Shown here in pieces: positions 13,908-17,026 of a DNA stretch of 17,026 nucleotides. Both the position numbers and the translations under genes were made by a program. Each line of letters opens with the position of its first letter. Position 1 is the stretch's first letter. The notes under the pieces were generated by a model. That model did no database searches and had not been told where the DNA came from. It was given only the letters and a program-made list of their open reading frames with translations. This stretch comes from Glaciecola sp049650345. Its GTDB lineage: Bacteria > Pseudomonadota > Gammaproteobacteria > Enterobacterales > Alteromonadaceae. The DNA is taken from NCBI GenBank assembly GCA_049650345.1, contig JBARZY010000098.1, forward strand, positions 1-17,026, read 5' to 3'.

Positions 13908-15797
13908 ATGAAAACTACACAGCACTTGCTAGCAGTATTACTGGCTAGCCAATTTGCGCTTGCGCAAGCACAAAGCAACACCATAGACCAAACCGAAACC
14001 ATCAATATTACTGGCACGCCTATTGCCACCCCTCTTATTGCTGGTGCAGTCACCATTATTGATGATCAACATATTAGGAATTCAGGCGCACTTGGCCTAA
14101 CCGACTTATTACGCACTGTGTCTGGCGTCAATGTGAGTCAATCAGGCGCCATGGGCAGTTTAACCGAGTTGCGTTTTAGAGGCAGTGAAAGCAATCATGT
14201 ATTAGTATTGGTTGATGGCGTAGAAATTAACGATAACGCTCAGGGCGGCTTGGTTGATTTTTCGCATATTATACTTGCCAATATTGAGCGCATTGAAGTA
14301 CTGAAGGGCCCGCAAAGTGCTCTATGGGGCTCTAACGCAATTGCCGGTATTATTAGTATAACGACCAAACAAGCTAGCACTAAACAGCTTAGTCCAAGTT
14401 TTGGCCTAGGATTTGGTGACCGTGATACCTTGCAAGCAAATGCCAGTGTCAAACAGCAGGTCAACAATCTTCAATATGCCATTTCTGCAAATATTATTCG
14501 TACCGATGGCGAGAATATTAGCCGTGTTGGCAACGAGCCAGACGGCTACAACAATAGTAGTGTTGGCGCCAAACTCAGCTATAAGCTTAACCCGCAACAT
14601 AACATAAGCGCCAATGCGCGCATTGTTAACTATACCAGCGATTTTGATGCGACAGATTTTTCGACGGGTTTCGTTGCCGATGCTAACAACCAAAGCAAGG
14701 GTGAACAATTGCAACTTGGCGCCAATTGGCACTACCAAGGAGATGATCAGCAATATTCACAACGACTCAGCGTACAGTACAACGAGCAGAGCAATGATAA
14801 TTTTACCGCGCAAGCTTTCAGTGGCGCAAGTGAAGGTAGCAAGCTAAGAATACTGTGGAACAACCGTTTTTTATTGGCTAATAATTCGTGGATAAATGCC
14901 GGTCTTGAAAGCGTAAATGAACAGTTTGAGCAATCGGGACCTATTGGCTTTGGCGACCCCAACCAAAAACAATCTAATAGCAGCTATTCGTTGGTCAGTA
15001 GTGGGCAATATGCGTACAACGAGCACTTGCATCTAAGCGCCAGTTATCGCTACGACAACAACGATAAGTTTAAAAATGCCGCCAGTTACCGGCTAGGCAG
15101 TAGCTATATTATCAATACCGATTGGCGTGCCTTTGTGAGCTACGGTAAAGCCATCAAAAACCCAAGCTATACCGAACGCTTCGGTTTTTTTCCGCAAACC
15201 TTTTTGGGCAACCCCAACTTAACACCAGAAGTGCAATACAGTACTGAAGCCGGCCTTGCAGGTAGTTTTGAGCAAGTTGACGTACAAGTGAACTTATTTT
15301 CAGCCACACTAGAAAATGAAATACTCGGCTTCGTTTTTGACGCTGATAGCGGGCAGTTTACCGCTAACAACGCCACAACTGACAGTAAACGCAAGGGAGT
15401 TGAAGTAAGCTTAAATGGCAGCGTAAGTGACATTGACTACGCATTGCAATATGCGTATTTGGATGCCAGTGAAAACGCCGACACAGAACTAAGGCGAGCA
15501 CGCCATACAGGCTCTGCCAACCTTCAGTATAATATTAGTAATGCCCATGCTGTATATGTGCAAGCTGATTATACCGGTACACGATTTGACCGTTTCTTTG
15601 CGCCGTTTCCTGCGCCATCAGAGGTGTTAGCCCTTGATGCATATTGGTTAGTAAGTGCTAACTATAAATATCAGCACAATGAAAACCTTACTGTTAATCT
15701 GCGTTTATCTAATGTACTAAATGAACAATATGAAGATGTGGTAGGCTTTAGCGGTGAATCTAGCCGCGCCTTTGTTAGTATGCAATACGCGTGGTAA
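13908..15797 (+). CDS. btuB: TonB-dependent vitamin B12 receptor BtuB
   Basis: A 629-residue outer-membrane receptor that imports cobalamin using energy from TonB. ATG 13908 is chosen because AAGGA lies five bases upstream and a signal peptide starts there (MKTTQHLLAVLLASQ..., ending around AQAQS). An in-frame start at 13842 would fall between the riboswitch and the hairpin and is unlikely. A TonB box (ETINITG, 30-36) precedes the plug domain (about 44-155: DLLRTVSGVNV, LRFRGSESNHVLVLVDGVEIND, IERIEVLKGPQSALWGSNAIAG). The rest is a 22-strand barrel ending in aromatic Trp, as needed for outer-membrane insertion. Length is close to E. coli BtuB (614 including signal). The cobalamin riboswitch directly upstream fixes the substrate class. 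No btuFCD genes are in the window, so inner-membrane transport is encoded elsewhere. Confidence 0.93.
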   Translation: MKTTQHLLAVLLASQFALAQAQSNTIDQTETINITGTPIATPLIAGAVTIIDDQHIRNSGALGLTDLLRTVSGVNVSQSGAMGSLTELRFRGSESNHVLVLVDGVEINDNAQGGLVDFSHIILANIERIEVLKGPQSALWGSNAIAGIISITTKQASTKQLSPSFGLGFGDRDTLQANASVKQQVNNLQYAISANIIRTDGENISRVGNEPDGYNNSSVGAKLSYKLNPQHNISANARIVNYTSDFDATDFSTGFVADANNQSKGEQLQLGANWHYQGDDQQYSQRLSVQYNEQSNDNFTAQAFSGASEGSKLRILWNNRFLLANNSWINAGLESVNEQFEQSGPIGFGDPNQKQSNSSYSLVSSGQYAYNEHLHLSASYRYDNNDKFKNAASYRLGSSYIINTDWRAFVSYGKAIKNPSYTERFGFFPQTFLGNPNLTPEVQYSTEAGLAGSFEQVDVQVNLFSATLENEILGFVFDADSGQFTANNATTDSKRKGVEVSLNGSVSDIDYALQYAYLDASENADTELRRARHTGSANLQYNISNAHAVYVQADYTGTRFDRFFAPFPAPSEVLALDAYWLVSANYKYQHNENLTVNLRLSNVLNEQYEDVVGFSGESSRAFVSMQYAW

Positions 15798-15808
15798 CGC
15801 AATAGTAA

Positions 15809-15857
15809 ACAAGGCTGTAGCCATTGCACAAGTAATGGTGCGCTGCTATAGCCTTGT
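15809..15857 (+). other. Hairpin after btuB
   Basis: ACAAGGCTGTAGC (15809-15821) can pair with GCTATAGCCTTGT (15845-15857) over 13 bp with one G-U, and an inner CCATT/AATGG pair extends the structure. It begins 11 bp after the btuB stop. No run of Us follows, so it may be a Rho-independent-like stabiliser, a processing site or a weak terminator rather than a classical terminator. Confidence 0.5.
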
Positions 15858-15947
15858 GCTATGCTTACCACTAATAGTGAACTCCTAGAGTGCATTATGG
15901 TCATAAGCGAGTAAAACAACTTAGTATAAACAACACAGGAAAATTTC

Positions 15948-16574
15948 ATGAAGAGACTGATAGCAGCCTTAGTTTTGGGCGTATTGTTACCCCTACAAGC
16001 ATGCGCACAAGTTGAACTATGGCAAGAAGGCAAACATTATAAAGTGATCAGCGAAAAGGCATCATCGAAGCCGGTGGTCAAAGAATTCTTTTCATTTTGG
16101 TGCCCCGCATGTTATCGCTTCGAGCCGCTTGTTGAACAAATGAAAGCTAAGTTACCTGAAGACACAAAATTTACAAAGATACACGTTAACTTCATGGGCT
16201 TTACCAGCAGAGACATTCAAGACGACGCCACCAAAGCCATGCTTATTGCGCGCAGCATGAAACTTGAAGGTACCATTAACGGCGCTATTTTTGATAGCAT
16301 TCACCGCAAAAAAGAAACCATTGGTGGCATGAGCGATATCCGCGCTATTTTTGTAGCAAACGGCGTTGATGGTGAAAAGTTTGATAAAGCCGCTAAAGGC
16401 TTTGGTATTAATAGCTTGCTAAAGCGCAACAATAAAGAAATTGATAACTTTAGGTCACACCTAAACGGCGTACCTAACTTTATTGTTAATGACAAATATC
16501 AAGCCACATTTACGCGCGATATGTCGGTAGAAGATTACTCAAGCTTAATTGCATGGTTAAGCAAGCAACGTTAA
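15948..16574 (+). CDS. dsbA: Thiol:disulfide interchange protein DsbA
   Basis: A 208-residue periplasmic oxidoreductase that introduces disulfide bonds into exported proteins. A signal peptide (MKRLIAALVLGVLLP...) ends with ACA before Q21. The thioredoxin-fold active site is Cys52-Pro-Ala-Cys55 in FFSFWCPACYRFEP, and the cis-proline loop GVPNF has Pro176. E. coli DsbA has CPHC; CPAC is found in some marine gammaproteobacteria and changes the redox potential in principle. LQAC at 16-19 resembles a lipobox but has Gln at -2, so normal signal peptidase I cleavage after ACA is more likely. AGGA lies upstream of ATG 15948. It is followed by a strong terminator and is probably a single-gene unit. 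Length is typical for the family. Confidence 0.92.
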   Translation: MKRLIAALVLGVLLPLQACAQVELWQEGKHYKVISEKASSKPVVKEFFSFWCPACYRFEPLVEQMKAKLPEDTKFTKIHVNFMGFTSRDIQDDATKAMLIARSMKLEGTINGAIFDSIHRKKETIGGMSDIRAIFVANGVDGEKFDKAAKGFGINSLLKRNNKEIDNFRSHLNGVPNFIVNDKYQATFTRDMSVEDYSSLIAWLSKQR

Positions 16575-16587
16575 TTACGTCTTAATC

Positions 16588-16618
16588 AAAAAAACCAACG
16601 CTTTGCGTTGGTTTTTTT
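16588..16618. terminator. Bidirectional intrinsic terminator
   Basis: Seven As, then CCAACGC, a TTT loop, GCGTTGG and seven Ts. The A-run and T-run flank the stem symmetrically, so it can end transcripts from both sides: the dsbA-like gene (stop at 16574) and the convergent SulP gene (stop at 16646). It is a textbook structure. Confidence 0.95.
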
Positions 16619-16645
16619 ATGTCTACTTAACAGCTGTTAGCTACG

Positions 16646-17026
16646 TTAGCCACCTAATGTATCGGTTGCCACTTTGTATCGTGGGTCTTCATTCACATTA
16701 ATTTCTACGTATCTGTTGGCCTTTTTCAATAACGTCCTGCACTCTGGGCTAATGTGCCTAATGTGCAATGTTTTGCCATTTTCCTGGTATTTGTCAGCAA
16801 GGTTATCAAGCGCGTCAATGCCCGACGAGTCCCAAATGCGCGATTCGTTAAAGTCGATAACGACATCGCTTGGATCGTTCTGAACGTCAAAGATATCTTT
16901 AAAGTGCGACACTGAACCAAAGAATAATGGCCCTTCTAGGTCATATACTTTCCAGCCGTCGTCGTCGGTGTGTGAACGCGCCATAATGTGCGTGGCATGT
17001 TTCCATGCAAACACTAAGGCCGATAC
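16646..17026 (-). CDS. SulP-family anion transporter, carboxy-terminal part
   Basis: This is the last 126 codons of a gene that continues past the right edge of the window. The frame is open at 17026, and residues VSALVFAWKHATHI fit the end of the last transmembrane helix of SulP permeases (sulfate, bicarbonate or related anions). The rest is a cytoplasmic STAS domain: YDLEGPLFFGSVSHF, DVVIDFNESRIWDSSGIDALDNLADKY, and LHIRHISPECRTLLKKA. STAS domains regulate or assemble the transporter, as in SulP proteins generally. The substrate cannot be judged without the membrane part. A separate start at GTG 17014 is unlikely because family homology extends upstream of it. The shared terminator lies just downstream. 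Confidence 0.88.
   Translation of the reverse strand, partial: VSALVFAWKHATHIMARSHTDDDGWKVYDLEGPLFFGSVSHFKDIFDVQNDPSDVVIDFNESRIWDSSGIDALDNLADKYQENGKTLHIRHISPECRTLLKKANRYVEINVNEDPRYKVATDTLGG

Overview
The window looks like chromosomal DNA of a low-GC marine gammaproteobacterium, probably of the order Alteromonadales. The grounds are a DsbA with a CPAC active site, a SEP-type variant of the PEP-CTERM tail, a cobalamin-riboswitch-controlled BtuB, and large cytoplasmic c-di-GMP and CheB-CheR signalling proteins. The taxon is an inference; there is no rRNA or other marker in the window.

Left block (1-1186): a decayed Nramp-family metal transporter. It has lost its amino terminus and carries two in-frame stops and a frameshift. 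Its terminal TAA overlaps the stop codon of the convergent kinase gene.

Signalling block (1183-7879): a two-gene minus-strand operon encodes a 1022-residue CheB-CheR-coiled coil-PAS-receiver fusion followed by a small sensorless histidine kinase. It is divergent from a 909-residue GAF/PAS/PAS/GGDEF/EAL protein. The simplest reading is a cytoplasmic phospho-relay next to a c-di-GMP enzyme, with a 174-bp shared control region holding two inverted repeats. No chemoreceptor gene is visible.

Accessory block (7870-13430): a MAPEG-family gene is cut off after about 45 codons, next to a degenerate IS91-family element. A second, more truncated copy of the same element lies about 3.5 kb further on. 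Between them lie three small intact genes (a PEP-CTERM-like surface protein with a sigma-54 promoter, an exported protein of unknown function, and an OmpH/Skp-like periplasmic protein) and a YbjQ/DUF74 fragment. A roughly 30-bp motif recurs five times in one orientation in the window, mostly at the edges of these modules.

Right block (13544-17026): a sigma-70-like promoter, a cobalamin riboswitch and btuB form a vitamin B12 uptake unit. It is followed by a dsbA-like gene, a strong bidirectional terminator, and the STAS-domain end of a SulP anion transporter that runs out of the window.
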